DNA of 32,601 nucleotides. It comes from DASYRM01 sp036004405 (lineage in GTDB: Bacteria > Acidobacteriota > Vicinamibacteria > Vicinamibacterales > UBA2999). Below are positions 31,861 through 32,601 of this stretch, in pieces (position 1 is the stretch's first letter; every line of letters begins with the position of its first letter). Made by a program: the position numbers and the translations under genes. Location of the stretch: assembly GCA_036004405.1 (NCBI GenBank), contig DASYRM010000003.1, forward strand, positions 1-32,601, in the 5' to 3' direction. The notes below the pieces were generated by a model. That model was not told the DNA's origin and ran no database searches. It saw only the letters and a program-made list of their open reading frames with translations.

Positions 31861-32601
31861 GTGATCACTGGGTGGCGGTTCGAGCACTCTTACGCGGCGC
31901 TTCCGCCGATCTTCTCAGCACCGGCGGAACCGACCGCGGTTCCCGCGCCGCAGCTCGTGGCGTTCAACCGTCCGCTGGCCACCTGTCTCGGGCTGGTGCT
32001 TGATACGCCTGAAGGGCCGGAAGACGCCGCGATCTTCGCCGGCAACCGCCTGCCTGTCGGGAGCTATCCAATTGCGCAGGCATACGCTGGTCATCAGTTC
32101 GGGCACTTCACCGTGCTCGGTGACGGCCGCGCGATTCTGCTCGGCGAGCAGGTCACGCCGTCGGGCGATCGCGTCGACGTGCAGTTGAAAGGGGCAGGGA
32201 AGACGCGGTTCTCGCGCCGCGGCGACGGCCGGGCGGCGCTCGGCCCGATGTTGCGGGAGTACATCATCAGCGAAGCCATGCACGCGCTCGGTATCCCGAC
32301 GACTCGCAGCCTGGCGGTGGCGACGACGGGGGAGCCGGTCTATCGCGAGGGCGTGCTTCACGGCGCGGTGCTCACCCGCGTGGCGGCGAGCCACATCCGC
32401 GTTGGCACCATGCAGTGGGCGGCCGGGCACAACGACGAACAGGCCGCGCGGGCACTCGCGGACTACACGCTGGCGCGGCACTATCCGGAGCTTGCCGACA
32501 CGCCCGCTCCCTATCTCGCGCTCTTCGAGGCGATCCTCGCCCGGCAGGCGTCGCTGATTGCGCGCTGGCAACTGGTCGGCTTCATCCACGGCGTGATGAA
32601 T
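31861..32601 (+). CDS. selO: SelO-type protein adenylyltransferase (YdiU family), N-terminal 247 residues
   Basis: Starting from GTG at 31861 the frame stays open to the window end. It encodes the pseudokinase opening of SelO: WRFEHSYAALPPIFSAPAEP, AYAGHQFGHFTVLGDGRAIL, VDVQLKGAGKTRFSRRGDGR, EYIISEAMHALGIPTTRSLA and the ending LVGFIHGVMN, which stops just before the expected TDN. SelO transfers AMP from ATP to hydroxyl side chains of proteins and is linked to redox stress. The lysine in QLKGAGK and the arginines in RFSRRGDGR belong to the nucleotide site. The C-terminal half is outside the window. A short reading frame (31850-31864, MMES) ends in the TGA that overlaps this GTG. Confidence 0.93.
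   Translation, partial: MITGWRFEHSYAALPPIFSAPAEPTAVPAPQLVAFNRPLATCLGLVLDTPEGPEDAAIFAGNRLPVGSYPIAQAYAGHQFGHFTVLGDGRAILLGEQVTPSGDRVDVQLKGAGKTRFSRRGDGRAALGPMLREYIISEAMHALGIPTTRSLAVATTGEPVYREGVLHGAVLTRVAASHIRVGTMQWAAGHNDEQAARALADYTLARHYPELADTPAPYLALFEAILARQASLIARWQLVGFIHGVMN

Noticed and set aside
1..32601. Insertion sequences, prophage genes, CRISPR arrays, tRNA or rRNA genes
   Set aside because: No transposase, integrase or repeat-spacer pattern and no tRNA-like cloverleaf was seen on either strand.

Overview
The window is a GC-rich bacterial chromosome segment, about two thirds G+C by eye, with no tRNA, rRNA, insertion sequence or CRISPR array that I could see. The gene families point to the phylum Acidobacteriota, probably a Vicinamibacteria-like soil organism. 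They include two ABC permeases of the acidobacterial duplicated type, two Oar-like TonB-dependent receptors with a carboxypeptidase-regulatory N-terminus, a VWFA-related acidobacterial protein, and three CRTAC1-type FG-GAP/ASPIC-UnbV proteins. The taxonomic call is inferred from gene content, not from a marker gene. Genes are packed tightly: the longest gap is 157 bases (6916-7072), so no stretch over 300 bases lacks a gene.

Region 1 (1-6915) holds the 3' end of an ABC permease and then two paralogous pairs of a secreted TPR protein and a secreted seven-repeat CRTAC1 protein. The first pair is divergent (518-2146 minus, 2206-3879 plus). The second is a translationally coupled operon (5605-6915 minus, then 3932-5608 minus). 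A dispersed palindromic repeat lies where the two CRTAC1 genes converge. Region 2 (6916-15191) runs on the plus strand: a cysteine-paired TonB-dependent receptor with its own promoter and a strong terminator, then an apparent operon of a VWA protein, a parvulin-TPR-CRTAC1 fusion, and a CusF-SCO1 copper protein. The fusion joins in one polypeptide the two partners that are separate genes in region 1.

Region 3 (15192-21468) is metabolic and regulatory. A MocR/PdxR-like regulator (16634 plus) is divergent from an SDR plus DHFR-like reductase operon. A second SDR follows, coupled by an ATGA overlap to a glycogen-debranching-type glycosidase. Region 4 (21461-27339) is on the minus strand: a Tat-exported esterase with a Gly/Arg-rich tail, a second TonB-dependent receptor, and a 564-residue protein that I do not recognise. 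Region 5 (27408-32601) holds a full ABC permease, a secreted metallo-beta-lactamase-fold hydrolase, an LLM-class flavin oxidoreductase (minus), and the 5' part of selO, divergent from it with only 20 bases between.

The best candidate for an undescribed system is the TPR-CRTAC1 theme: three loci with the same two modules arranged divergently, in an operon and fused, the last tied to a VWA protein, a catalytically degenerate parvulin domain and a copper chaperone. All members carry export signals, so the site of action is probably periplasmic or on the cell surface.
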